A DNA stretch of 39,473 nt, from positions 1 to 39,473 of the forward strand of contig DXZE01000014.1 of the NCBI GenBank assembly GCA_019415435.1, in the 5' to 3' direction. Of this stretch, positions 24,404 to 34,041 are shown piece after piece (within the stretch, counting starts at the first letter, position 1; each line of letters begins with the position of its first letter). Below the pieces are notes generated by a model. The model ran no database searches and was not told the origin of the DNA. It saw nothing but the letters and a program-made list of their open reading frames with translations. This DNA is from Erysipelotrichaceae bacterium. GTDB taxonomy: Bacteria; Bacillota_I; Bacilli_A; Erysipelotrichales; Erysipelotrichaceae. The position numbers were made by a program, and so were the translations under genes.

Positions 24404-26890
24404 ATGAATCAGAAACCAGATGCGATTGAAGTCAGAGGTGCTAAAGTACATAATCTGAAGAATATTGATGTAGATGTACCATTGAATGAGATTACTGCTA
24501 TAGCAGGTGTATCAGGTTCTGGTAAGTCTTCTCTGGCATTAGGTGTTCTCTATGCAGAAGGGTCCAGAAGATATCTGGAATCTTTATCTACATATACAAG
24601 AAGAAGGATGACACAGGCAGAACGTGCAGATGTAGATGAAGTAAAGTATGTACCTGCTGCACTTGCATTAAGACAAAGACCAGGTGTACCGGGTGTCAGA
24701 AGTACATTCGGTACACTATCTGAATTGCTGAATTCATTACGTTTGATGTTTTCCAGACTTGCCAGTCACAGATGTCCGAATGGACATTACTGTCCACCTT
24801 CTTTAAATGTGGCTGCGATGAAGGAAATCACATGTCCGGCATGCGGTGCTAAGTTCTATGGCCCAGGTGCGGAAGACCTGGCATTTAATTCCAGAGGGGC
24901 ATGTCCGACATGTCAGGGTACAGGCATCATCAGAACTGTAGATGAGTCAACCCTTGTCCCGGATGACAGTAAATCCATAGATGATGGTGCAGTAGTAGTC
25001 TGGGGAACATTAATGTGGTCTTTAATGAAAGATGTATGCCGTAAAATGGGTGTCAGAACAGACATTCCTTTTAAAGATCTTACAGATGAAGAAAAAGAGA
25101 TTGTGTATCATGGACCAATGGTTAAAAAGCATATGACTTATTTCAATAAGAATACACAACAGGAAGGTGATATGGATTTCACCTACTACAGTGCTGTGAA
25201 TACAGTCAAGAATGCATTAGCCAGGGTAAAAGATGAAAAAGGAATGAAACGGGTGGCTAAGTATCTGAAGGAAGATATCTGCCCGGATTGTCATGGATCC
25301 AGATTAAGTGAAACCGCAAGAGCACCTGAGCTTTGTGGAATTACATTAGCTGATGCGACAGCTATGACACTTTCAGATCTGATTCCATGGGTCAGGAAAG
25401 TTCCTGATTCATTACCTGAAGAGATGAAACCAATGGCAGAGAATATCTGTGAATCATTCTTAGATACTTCCAGACGTTTAATGGATCTTGGCTTAGGCTA
25501 TCTTTCATTAGACAGAGCAGCTTCTACATTATCTACAGGTGAAAGACAGAGAGTCCAGTTAGCAAGAGCTGTACGTAACAGAACAACAGGTGTTCTGTAT
25601 GTGCTGGATGAGCCTTCTATTGGATTGCATCCATATAATCTCAAAGGATTAAGTGGTGTCATGGATGATCTGAAGAATGATGGCAATACAGTTGTTCTGG
25701 TAGATCATGATACACAGGTTTTAAAGCATGCGGATCATATGATTGAAATGGGGAAAAGTGCAGGTGCAGAAGGTGGATCTGTAATAGCACAGGGAACTAT
25801 TAATGAAGTAGAACAGAATCCATGTTCTGTAATTGGTTCTTATCTTTCTGATGATTATGAATCCCGTATCAGACCTGTTACAGAGGGTTCTGCTTTATTT
25901 GATAAAGGCATGATTCATATGAAGACAGATAGTATTCATACAGTTCATCCTTTAGATGTAAAGATACCACAGGGCAGATTAACGGTTGTGACTGGTGTCA
26001 GTGGCTCAGGCAAGACAACTATGGTATTGGAATCACTGATACCAGGTTTACAGGCTATGATTTCTCATTCTTCACTACCATCCCATGTAAAATCCATAGA
26101 GGCAGAAGGCATTGATCAGGTTAAGCTGATTGATGCAACACCTATAGGTATTAATGTACGTTCTACTGTTGCGACATATGCTGGTGTACATGATGAATTA
26201 CGTAAAGTATATGCAAGACTGCCTTATGCAAAGGAGTGTGGATATAAGGCAGGCGACTTTTCCTATAATACAGGAAAGTTAAGATGTCCTGGCTGTGATG
26301 GCACAGGGCAGATATCTCTAGATGTACAGTTTCTTCCGGATGTAGATATTACATGTCCTGATTGTCATGGTTCCCGCTATTCCCGTAAAGCATATGAGAT
26401 AGTAAGAAAAGCAAAAGATAGCAAGGAATACAGTCTTCCAGGCCTTATGAATATGAGTGTGGATGAAGTGCTGAATGCCTGTAAAGGATTGTCTCTTTTA
26501 CAGAAAAGATTACAGGTATTGCATGATCTTGGTTTAGGTTATCTGACCCTTGGTGAAGAAACACCTGGTCTTTCTGGTGGAGAAGCACAGCGTCTGAAAC
26601 TTGCCAGTGAAATGGGAAGAGGACAGAGTGATTCTCTGTTTGTATTTGATGAACCTACAATAGGTTTACATCCACAGGATGTAAGAACACTGTTAAATGT
26701 ATTCCAGAGTCTGATAGATCACGGGGCTACGGTAGTAGTCATAGAACATGATCTTGATGTCATCCGTAATGCGGATTACATCATTGATATGGGACCTATG
26801 GGTGGTAAAGAAGGCGGAAGGATTGTCGCTAGTGGAACACCAGAAGATATCCATAACAATAAAGAAAGTATTACAGGTCAATATATCTGA
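24404..26890 (+). CDS. UvrA-like ABC ATPase (UvrA2 / drug-resistance class), 828 aa
   Basis: Soluble tandem ABC ATPase related to the damage sensor UvrA. Start at ATG 24404, which has TGAGGTGA upstream; a GTG at 24395 overlaps that site. The first Walker A motif GVSGSGKS is at residues 35-42, with signature STGERQRVQL; the second is GVSGSGKT near 530, with signature SGGEAQRLKL and FDEPTIGLHP. CxxC zinc modules are present (CPACGAKF, CPTCQGTG, CPGCDGTG, CPDCHGS). At 828 residues it is about 110 shorter than housekeeping UvrA, as in UvrA2/DrrC-type proteins that lack the UvrB-binding domain. It probably acts in drug or DNA-adduct tolerance. Its stop is 38 nt before the NERD gene, so they may be co-transcribed. 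Confidence 0.88.
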   Translation: MNQKPDAIEVRGAKVHNLKNIDVDVPLNEITAIAGVSGSGKSSLALGVLYAEGSRRYLESLSTYTRRRMTQAERADVDEVKYVPAALALRQRPGVPGVRSTFGTLSELLNSLRLMFSRLASHRCPNGHYCPPSLNVAAMKEITCPACGAKFYGPGAEDLAFNSRGACPTCQGTGIIRTVDESTLVPDDSKSIDDGAVVVWGTLMWSLMKDVCRKMGVRTDIPFKDLTDEEKEIVYHGPMVKKHMTYFNKNTQQEGDMDFTYYSAVNTVKNALARVKDEKGMKRVAKYLKEDICPDCHGSRLSETARAPELCGITLADATAMTLSDLIPWVRKVPDSLPEEMKPMAENICESFLDTSRRLMDLGLGYLSLDRAASTLSTGERQRVQLARAVRNRTTGVLYVLDEPSIGLHPYNLKGLSGVMDDLKNDGNTVVLVDHDTQVLKHADHMIEMGKSAGAEGGSVIAQGTINEVEQNPCSVIGSYLSDDYESRIRPVTEGSALFDKGMIHMKTDSIHTVHPLDVKIPQGRLTVVTGVSGSGKTTMVLESLIPGLQAMISHSSLPSHVKSIEAEGIDQVKLIDATPIGINVRSTVATYAGVHDELRKVYARLPYAKECGYKAGDFSYNTGKLRCPGCDGTGQISLDVQFLPDVDITCPDCHGSRYSRKAYEIVRKAKDSKEYSLPGLMNMSVDEVLNACKGLSLLQKRLQVLHDLGLGYLTLGEETPGLSGGEAQRLKLASEMGRGQSDSLFVFDEPTIGLHPQDVRTLLNVFQSLIDHGATVVVIEHDLDVIRNADYIIDMGPMGGKEGGRIVASGTPEDIHNNKESITGQYI

Positions 26891-26927
26891 TAATGATGCT
26901 GTATAATCATTGTAATGGAGTATCATC

Positions 26928-27833
26928 ATGGGATTATTCAGTAATAAGGAACCGGTATTTTTAAAAGAGTCATCTTCTTTAAATGAGCAGTTAGAGAAAC
27001 TGGAAGATTTAAAGAAGAGGGCTCCTTTCAGCATGCAGAATGAACTGGATCAGGCAATTAGTGAAGTGAAGTCAGGTATCCAGGGAGAAAAGAATATTGC
27101 CTTTGAATTAAAGAACAGTCATATGCCTATGTATGTATTGCATGATATTTATCTGAAAAGCAGTACAGGTTTAACTGCACAGATAGATTATATTGTGGTT
27201 ACTGCAGGCAAGACTTTCTTTATTGAATGCAAGAATCTGTATGGAAAGATAACAGTAGATGCAAAAGGTAACTTTACGAGAACTGTACAGTATGGAAGAA
27301 CAAAGAAGACAGAAGGCATTTACTCTCCTATCACACAGAACCAAAGACATCTGGAAGTATATCGTCAGATCGTAATGGATCATAATAACTGGATTGTAAA
27401 AAAGGCATTTAGTGGAAATGGTTTATATGCATATCATCAGGGTATTGTAGTACTCGCAAATCCTGCGACTGTATTGAATGATAAGTATGCAAAGAAAGAG
27501 ATCAAAGATCAGATTATCCGTGCTGATGGACTGATTGCTTATATAAAGAATGCAAATAAGAAATTTGGTATTCTGGATTCTATGACTGATAAAGAAATGG
27601 CAGAGAAAGCTCAAAAACTACTTTCTTATGATCAGAACAATCCTACAGATTATACTGAAAAGTTTGAAAAGGAATTATCAGAGAAACAACAGTTTGAAGA
27701 GACTGCAAAAGAAGATCCTACAATCTGTCCAAGATGTGGTGGAAAGCTGATACTCAGACATGGTAGGTATGGAAAGTTTATGGGATGTTCCAATTATCCT
27801 AAATGCAGGTATACAAGAGAGATTGAAGAATAA
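26928..27833 (+). CDS. NERD-domain nuclease-like protein with topoisomerase-type zinc ribbon, 301 aa
   Basis: NERD (nuclease-related domain) proteins share a PD-(D/E)XK-like core. Here this is G-E at 53-54, Q-I-D-Y-I-V-V at 85-91 and F-F-I-E-C-K at 97-102. A coiled, charged N-terminus (LNEQLEKLEDLKKR) precedes it. Residues 265-301 form a C4 zinc ribbon (CPRCGG...MGCSNYPKC) of the kind at the end of type I topoisomerases, which suggests DNA binding. No membrane segment is present. It follows the UvrA-like gene closely and precedes a restriction island, so a role in DNA processing or defence is plausible; substrates are unknown. Confidence 0.88.
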   Translation: MGLFSNKEPVFLKESSSLNEQLEKLEDLKKRAPFSMQNELDQAISEVKSGIQGEKNIAFELKNSHMPMYVLHDIYLKSSTGLTAQIDYIVVTAGKTFFIECKNLYGKITVDAKGNFTRTVQYGRTKKTEGIYSPITQNQRHLEVYRQIVMDHNNWIVKKAFSGNGLYAYHQGIVVLANPATVLNDKYAKKEIKDQIIRADGLIAYIKNANKKFGILDSMTDKEMAEKAQKLLSYDQNNPTDYTEKFEKELSEKQQFEETAKEDPTICPRCGGKLILRHGRYGKFMGCSNYPKCRYTREIEE

Positions 27834-27922
27834 GAAGGAGCACAGCTGGCATACTGAACTATTAATAAGATAAAAATAAAACCAAATCATATCTTTTCTT
27901 CTATCAAATCCTATATACATAA

Positions 27923-28453
27923 ACTAAGAAAACACTTAAAGAAGATTACAAGGCTAGAGCCGCATCATTTGAAAATGATAAAGACTGGAAAGACTACATA
28001 GCTGAAAGACTTGATACCTATAATGGCTGCGATGAACCTGAATTGATTAAAATGAGGGATAACGTTGAGAAAAACTGTTATCTTATCAAGTACTTTGCGG
28101 ATGATCTTTACGAGTATAAGAAGCTCAGTGATAAAACTATACAGAATCATGTAGATAACGTAGATTTCTATCTCAATTTTTATACAGTTGAGTATCTTGA
28201 AGATTCTGCAGAAGAAGAAATGCATGAATCAACACGGAAAAGCTTCATGGCAGACTTCTTTCCACATAAGACATTATGGTGCTCAATGTCAGCTATTAAA
28301 GAAATGTCTGTTTCTCTCGTAAAGTTTTATAAACGGATGAATGAGAATGATCTTGTGGATGATCAGGACTTTACGTATTTCAGACTTGAAGTTAAGGAAA
28401 GCAAAGATGAATGGATAAGCAGCTATAAGAAGCGTGAAGAATCTTTTGAATAG
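27923..28453 (+). pseudogene. Unknown protein without a normal start codon (possible 5' loss)
   Basis: The frame is open from 27923 but has no ATG until 28052, and a TTG at 28043 lies in mid-domain. Its 176 codons are coherent: an acidic helical protein with LSDKTIQNHVDNVDFYLNFYTVEYL, FMADFFPHKTLWCSMSAIKEMSVSLVKFYKRM and a charged tail. The pattern recalls a family of small stand-alone Bacillota proteins with an N-terminal-integrase-like helical fold, as remembered; I would not give a function. The lack of a start and ribosome site suggests the 5' end was lost. Confidence 0.45.
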
Positions 28454-28681
28454 ATGCTGCAGGAAGAAGAAACATATTTCTTATAAGTAATGAATTGATA
28501 TTCTCTTAAACAGAGGATACCAATTTTAGTATGGTGATGTTGCTAAGCTATATATAATCATGATCATATGAAATATAGCAGCATATTATATGCACACGAA
28601 TTACCTGCATTCAAATACCCCACTTGTTGAATTTATGTCTATAAAAGGGGAAAATCTATATACCTTTATTTTCCCAGATAA
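28454..28681. other. AT-rich intergenic region before the restriction-modification operon
   Basis: No gene is seen. The stretch is much richer in A and T than its neighbours and leads into the promoter at 28682, as often seen at the edges of transferred islands. Confidence 0.4.
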
Positions 28682-28710
28682 TTGATTATTCAAATTCTAA
28701 CTATTATAAT
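28682..28710 (+). promoter_or_regulatory. Sigma-A promoter of the methylase gene
   Basis: TTGATT (28682-28687), a 17-nt spacer and a perfect TATAAT (28705-28710). The start codon is 49 nt downstream, leaving a short leader with TAGGAAGGTGG as ribosome site. Confidence 0.75.
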
Positions 28711-28758
28711 TGGGATAAAATTGGTATGTAATATTTCCCCATTAGGAAGGTGGTTAGG

Positions 28759-29898
28759 ATGTCCAAACAGATTCATCTCAGATTGAATGATGATGTGTAT
28801 GATGCACTGATAAGATTGTCAAACAGTAATAAGGAAACGGTACAGGACACTGTCTCTGCCGCAATTATGGATTATGCGGGTAAGGAACAGAAAGAAAAAC
28901 AGCAGAAAGGTGATTTTACTTTTATCGATCTGTTTGCGGGAATTGGCGGAATGCGGATTGCCTATGAAAATGCAGGTGGAAGATGTGTCTATTCTAATGA
29001 ATGGAATAAATACAGTCAGCAGACATATTTTGCCAATTTTGGTGAATGCCCTGAAGGAGATATCACAAAAGTAGATGCGAGAATGATTCCTGATCATGAT
29101 ATTCTCGTTGCTGGATTTCCATGTCAGCCGTTTTCAATAGCAGGGATTTCAAAGAAGAAAAGTATGGGTCGTCCCACGGGCTTTGAAGATAAGACACAGG
29201 GAACTCTCTTCTTTGACGTCTGCAGAATATTAAAGGCAAAACATCCAAAGGCATTCATGCTGGAAAACGTAAAAAATTTGAAAAGTCATGATCATGGACG
29301 CACATTCCAGATAATCATGGAATCACTGGATGAACTGAATTATCAGGTGTTTTGTGCGGTGCTGGATGGACAAAACTATGTTCCACAGCATCGGGAAAGA
29401 ATCCTGATAGTAGGGCTTGACAGAAACAGGTATGGAAGTGACATGAATTTTGAATTTAAACTTACTCCCAAAAAGCCAAAGCCTGTCATGAAAGATATTC
29501 TGGAAAAAGATGTTGATGAAAAATATACACTTTCAGATAAGTTATGGACATATCTGCAAAACTATGCCGCAAAGCATCGCGCTGCAGGAAATGGTTTCGG
29601 TTATGGGATAGCTGATCCGAATGGAATTTCAAGAACACTAAGTGCCAGATATTACAAAGATGGATCCGAGATTCTTATTGCACAGGAAGGAAAGAATCCA
29701 AGAAGACTAACACCGAGAGAATGTGCAAGACTGCAGGGGTATCCGGATAGTTTTAAAATTGTAGTATCAGATACACAGGCATATAAACAGTTTGGAAACT
29801 CTGTTGTGGTTCCGTTGATGGAAAATGTTGCAAAGCTGGTTGTCTCAAAGATAAATGAGCTGGATAATAATAGTAACAATTCATCTCAGAGGAAATAA
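28759..29898 (+). CDS. DNA (cytosine-5) methyltransferase, Dcm/EcoRII type (CCWGG predicted), with N-terminal RHH, 379 aa
   Basis: Transfers a methyl group from S-adenosylmethionine to cytosine in DNA. Motifs in order: DLFAGIGG (57-64), PCQPFS with catalytic Cys122, ENVKNL (169-174), QHRER (210-214), and FGNSVV near 345. The target-recognition part (about 277-307, NGFGYG then SRTLSARYYKDGSEILI) closely resembles that of E. coli Dcm, so CCWGG is the predicted site. Residues 1-40 (IHLRLNDDVYDALIRL...) look like a ribbon-helix-helix DNA-binding domain, probably for autoregulation. Start at ATG 28759; the GTG at 28750 overlaps the ribosome site. It is followed after 2 nt by the EcoRII-like endonuclease. 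Confidence 0.92.
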   Translation: MSKQIHLRLNDDVYDALIRLSNSNKETVQDTVSAAIMDYAGKEQKEKQQKGDFTFIDLFAGIGGMRIAYENAGGRCVYSNEWNKYSQQTYFANFGECPEGDITKVDARMIPDHDILVAGFPCQPFSIAGISKKKSMGRPTGFEDKTQGTLFFDVCRILKAKHPKAFMLENVKNLKSHDHGRTFQIIMESLDELNYQVFCAVLDGQNYVPQHRERILIVGLDRNRYGSDMNFEFKLTPKKPKPVMKDILEKDVDEKYTLSDKLWTYLQNYAAKHRAAGNGFGYGIADPNGISRTLSARYYKDGSEILIAQEGKNPRRLTPRECARLQGYPDSFKIVVSDTQAYKQFGNSVVVPLMENVAKLVVSKINELDNNSNNSSQRK

Positions 29899-29900
29899 TA

Positions 29901-31085
29901 ATGTTAGAAAATCAAATGGCAATGGATGCTGTCAATGCCGCCATAAATGGAACAGACACTTTCTGTAAGTTCATGTCCGCAAATGACAGTGGAGAATCTG
30001 GTGGACACCAGACAGGATTCCTTATTTCAATATCTGCTAAAAGCATGTTGTTTACCGATAGGGAAATGAGAGATAATCCGATTTTAAAGAAACCCGTAAG
30101 AGTAGAATGGCAGAATGGTGCTTTGACTACTGATAGTGTATTTACATGGTATGAAAGTAAACATGAACTGCATCTGACAAGATTTGGAAGAAACTTTCCT
30201 TTCATTAATCCTGAGTATACTGGTGCCCTTTTTGTGCTGATTAAAAATAATGAAGAAGAATATTCTGCATATATTCTTAATACCGAGGAGGATATGCAGT
30301 TTTTTCTCGACGCGTTCGGACTTACACCTGCCGAGACTAACAGATTGATCTCTTTTGAAAGAATCAATCCTGAAATCAGGGAGAAGTCTGAAATTGATAA
30401 TTTTATTTCAAATCTGACTTCTGAATTTCCTGATTCCGCTCAGATGTCCACGGAAGCCAGAATGCTCACATATGATATGAATTCCAGCGCTAAAAAGCTG
30501 TTAACAACCGATCCGGATAAGCTGCTTCTGGAATGGACAGAAGAAGAATACAGACTCTTTCGTGCAATAGAAAAAGAAAGATATGGCAATATTGTGTCCA
30601 AAGGATTTTCTTCTATGGATGAATTTGTCGCAATGGCCAACAAGGTCTTAAACCGGCGTAAAAGCAGAGCAGGCAAGAGCCTTGAGCATCACCTTGCGGC
30701 TATCTTTGATGGTAATCATATCCATTACACAGCACAGGCAGTCACAGAAGGAAACAAGAGACCGGATTTTCTCTTTCCATCCGAAGAAGCATATCATGAT
30801 ATGTCCTTTTCAATAGACAGGATATGTTCGCTTGCAGCAAAAACAACATGTAAAGACAGATGGCGTCAGGTATTAAATGAAGCCAACCGTTTGAGAGACC
30901 GCAATAAGTATCTGTGTACAATGCAGCAGGGAATTTCAACTGCACAGATGGATGAGATGCAGGCAGAGAAAGTAATCCTGGTTGTACCAAAAGACTACAT
31001 AAAGACATATCCTGAAAGCCGCAGAGATCGCATCTGGACAATTGCTAAATTTGTAAATTACGTACGTGAGATGGAAGAAATCTGA
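29901..31085 (+). CDS. EcoRII-like type IIE restriction endonuclease, 394 aa
   Basis: Cuts DNA at unmethylated CCWGG in the EcoRII family; such enzymes need a second site as effector. The N-terminal half (about 20-170) corresponds to the effector-binding EcoRII-N domain. The catalytic EcoRII-C domain has the conserved RKSRAGKSLEHHL (253-265), TAQAVTEGNKRPDFLFP (277-293, with the PD acid Asp289) and AAKTTCKDRWRQVLNEA (312-328, Lys314). Length is close to EcoRII (about 400). The frame is intact. It follows the methylase by 2 nt and its stop overlaps the vsr start, so the three genes form one operon. Confidence 0.92.
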   Translation: MLENQMAMDAVNAAINGTDTFCKFMSANDSGESGGHQTGFLISISAKSMLFTDREMRDNPILKKPVRVEWQNGALTTDSVFTWYESKHELHLTRFGRNFPFINPEYTGALFVLIKNNEEEYSAYILNTEEDMQFFLDAFGLTPAETNRLISFERINPEIREKSEIDNFISNLTSEFPDSAQMSTEARMLTYDMNSSAKKLLTTDPDKLLLEWTEEEYRLFRAIEKERYGNIVSKGFSSMDEFVAMANKVLNRRKSRAGKSLEHHLAAIFDGNHIHYTAQAVTEGNKRPDFLFPSEEAYHDMSFSIDRICSLAAKTTCKDRWRQVLNEANRLRDRNKYLCTMQQGISTAQMDEMQAEKVILVVPKDYIKTYPESRRDRIWTIAKFVNYVREMEEI

Positions 31086-31567
31086 TGACAGATGTTTTAA
31101 CGGCTGAGCAGCGCCACAAAAACATGTCACACATCCATGCCAAAGATACAAAGCCTGAGATTGTTCTAAGAAAAGCTTTATGGCATAAAGGATACCGATA
31201 CAGAAAAAACTGGAATAAGCTTCCAGGCAAGCCTGATATAGTCCTGACAAGACAAAAGATCTGCATATTTATCGATAGCGAATTCTTTCATGGAAAAGGG
31301 TTTAAATGCAACTATGAAAGCAGAAAATATAACAGTCTTGAAGAACAGATTATGAATGGTTCTAATCCTGAATTCTGGCTTAAAAAGATAACTGGAAATA
31401 TGGAAAGAGATAAGAAAGTAACAGAAGAATTGAAGGAACTTGGCTGGACAGTTCTCCGCTTCTGGAGCAAAGATGTTCTCAATGATACAGAAATATGTGT
31501 CAAAGAAATAGAAGAAAATATTCCCGGGGAAAGCAAACCTGTGATTGGTAAGGATGAATGTAAATAA
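31085..31567 (+). CDS. vsr: Very short patch repair endonuclease (Vsr), 160 aa
   Basis: Nicks DNA 5' of the T in T:G mismatches that arise when 5-methylcytosine deaminates at sites of a Dcm-like methylase. Signature parts: MSHIHAKDTKPEIVLRKALW (14-33), LPGKPDIVL (46-54, Asp51), IFIDSEFFHG (61-70, His69), EFWLKKI..NMERD (96-109) and LGWTVLRFW (119-127). The start codon overlaps the stop of the endonuclease gene (TGATG). Vsr beside a Dcm-type methylase is a classic pair and supports the CCWGG prediction. Confidence 0.92.
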   Translation: MTDVLTAEQRHKNMSHIHAKDTKPEIVLRKALWHKGYRYRKNWNKLPGKPDIVLTRQKICIFIDSEFFHGKGFKCNYESRKYNSLEEQIMNGSNPEFWLKKITGNMERDKKVTEELKELGWTVLRFWSKDVLNDTEICVKEIEENIPGESKPVIGKDECK

Positions 31568-31587
31568 TAGTGATTCCTGTTCAATCA

Positions 31588-31776
31588 TTATCGGATGCCA
31601 GGGTAAAGTATTCTAATAATACATTTGCGGCACTATATGATCCATCTACTATGCCATCTGATTTGAAAAAATGCTCATGTGGCTAATGATAAAGCTGTTA
31701 ATGCTACTAATGGACCTGATAATAATATGACTCAATCAAAGCGTGTCTTGGAACAGATGAAGCTGGTAAAAGTAAT
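31588..31776 (+). pseudogene. C-terminal scrap of an MmeI-like DNA methyltransferase
   Basis: The frame from 31588 reads LSDARVKYSNNTFAALYDPSTMPSDLKK and, after a one-base shift, AHVANDKAVNAT....MTQSKRVLEQM. This matches the extreme C-terminus of MmeI/BREX-like class I methyltransferases (LYDP.TMP..L..AH..ND.AV). Everything upstream of it is absent, replaced by the EcoRII-type operon. Confidence 0.6.
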
Positions 31777-31791
31777 AATGGGAGGTTTTCA

Positions 31792-34034
31792 ATGCAAGCT
31801 CATGAAATAAAAATTGGTGAAATTTTCAACAAATCTCGTTTGTTGGAAATTCCTTTTTATCAAAGATCATATGTTTGGAAAGAAGAAAACTGGGACAGAT
31901 TCTTAAAAGATATGCAATTTGTATCTGCTTCTGGAAAGCAATATTTTCTGGGGCAAATCATTCTTAAACCAGGCCCACAGCCAAAAACATGGGAGCATTT
32001 TGATGATCAGAAATATGTAGTTGATGGTCAGCAAAGACTCACAACATTATTGCTTTTTTTCAAAGTCCTCGGTTTAAAGAATAACGAAGATAACAGGTTT
32101 CACTTAGATTTCTTTCTGGAGGATGACGTTATACCTCTTCGTCATAGTAAGATAGATCAGGCCGCGTTTGATAAAGCACTTCTTTATACTAAGGCTGAAA
32201 AGATTGATAATCCTGATCCTGAATCTCAAATACTTAAAGCTTTCAATTATTTCATGGATAATCTTAATAAAAAGATTATGACCGGAGCCTAATAAGAAAA
32301 TGCATTCAGCTGGTTTGCATTGATCTTGATAAAGACGATGATGAACAACAAATCTTTAATGTTATCAATTCATCGGGAGTTGATCTTACTACAGCTGATC
32401 TTCTGAAGAATTATTTCTATCATCGCGACAACTTTGACGATTTTAATAATGAATGGGTTCCTGTTTTTGAAAAAGACGATGACACAAAAGCATATTGGGA
32501 TCAGGAAATCATCACAGGGCGAATTAGAAGGTCTATGATTGATATATTCTTTGCATCATTTTTTCAGATATTGATTCAGGATAAGAAGTTTAACGTTAAA
32601 GCTGAAGATAAGCTTGATTATGACAGAGTAGATTCTCTTGCTTCCTCTTTTGAAAAATTCATCTCTAATTATTGTCATAATGACAAGAGAATTGTTCTGG
32701 ATGAAATGTCTGAATATGCCCGTGTTTTTATGAATACTTTTAGGCCTGAGAGTGTAACCATACGAATGTCACAACAGCCGGGCATAGGAAGAATAAATGT
32801 GTTGATCTTTGGCGTGGGCTTGACGACAATCATCCCATACGTACTATATGTTGAGCAAAATGTTGCCGAAGAATCAGAACGAAACAAGATTTACAGCATT
32901 TTAGAGAGTTATTTCATGCGGAGAATGGTTGTACAATCAACGACCAAAAACTACAACAGATTTTCTTCTTCACTGATTAATAACGGGATAAAAAATGCTG
33001 ATGACCTAATGAACCGGCTTTTGCAGAGCCATGAAGCAACTACCTATATTCCTACAGATAGTGATTTGGAAAATGGATTCAAGACATCCAGATTAATTAA
33101 CAGTCAGGCTGCAAGTATACTTTATTTTATAGAGGCTTCACTTCAGCCAAATACTGCGGCGACGGTATTGCTAGGACTAAAGAATTATAGCTTAGAGCAC
33201 ATGATGCCAAAAAAGTGGAGAAACCACTGGCCAGCCTGTGCGAATGAGGAAGAAGCAAGAAACAGAGATGTTAAGCTCCTAACATTAGGAAATCTTGCAA
33301 TAATTCCCGGAGCATTAAATACATCTATTCGAGACAGTAATTGGGCGACTAAAAAAAATGGAAATGGAGATGAAAAGCCGGGATTGATAAAGTGTGCTTC
33401 TGGTTTAATAACCATACAGGATGCACTGCAGAAGAATGAATGGAATGAAAATGAAATTGATGCTCGTGCTGAATGGCTTTATAGCAAGGCTAAAGAGATC
33501 TGGAATCTTAATTTACCGGAAGATTACGAAGGATTAAAAGGTACACACACTTCAAATAACAGTTCTGAAGGCTCTCCAAGTTCAACATACACTATTGAAT
33601 CTTCAGATATACATGCTCTTGAAAAAATTATTGGTAAAAATCTGAGAAAAGCTTTTAAGCAAACATATTTTACAGAGGATGGGAAGAATGCCTATCATCT
33701 AAGAATTTCCAAGAAGTATCCAAGAGGAAGTACTTACCAGTATTGGTATAGATTTGAACCAAAGTTTGATGGTGTAGTGGATCAATGCGATAACAGTTAT
33801 TCAGCCTATTACTTGGCCGATGATAATAAAGTTGTTATCATTCCTTCACAGAATATAATGCAACGACTTCAGAATTTTAATTCAACCCCAGATGAGGAAG
33901 GGAATCCAAAGTACTATCATATATTTTTGAGGTATGCAGGAAATGGTAAATTCATTTTACTGCAGAGAGATCCTGCGGAAGATATAGATGTTTCAAAATA
34001 TACATTTGATTTGCCTGAGAAAGTTGGAGGGTAA
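31792..34034 (+). pseudogene. GmrSD-type DUF262/DUF1524 restriction protein, frameshifted
   Basis: GmrSD enzymes are NTP-dependent nucleases against modified phage DNA. Part 1 (31792-32292) holds the DUF262 signature IPFYQRSYVW and the VDGQQRLTTL loop. The frame breaks at about 32283 and continues as RSLIRKCIQLVCIDLDKDDDEQQIFNVINSSG, then the rest to 34034. Part 2 has the HNH-type DUF1524 motif LEHMMPKKW...LLTLGNLAIIPG.LN and an extra C-terminal domain (about 33590-34034). Only one frameshift separates the halves, so loss is recent, or the gene is phase-variable or misread. GGAGG precedes the first ATG. A resolvase-like gene follows after 7 nt. Confidence 0.8.
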
Positions 34035-34041
34035 ATAGAAT

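Noticed and set aside
32250..32310. Programmed frameshift in the GmrSD-like gene
   Set aside because: No slippery heptamer or downstream structure is evident at the break; simple mutation or sequencing error is more likely.
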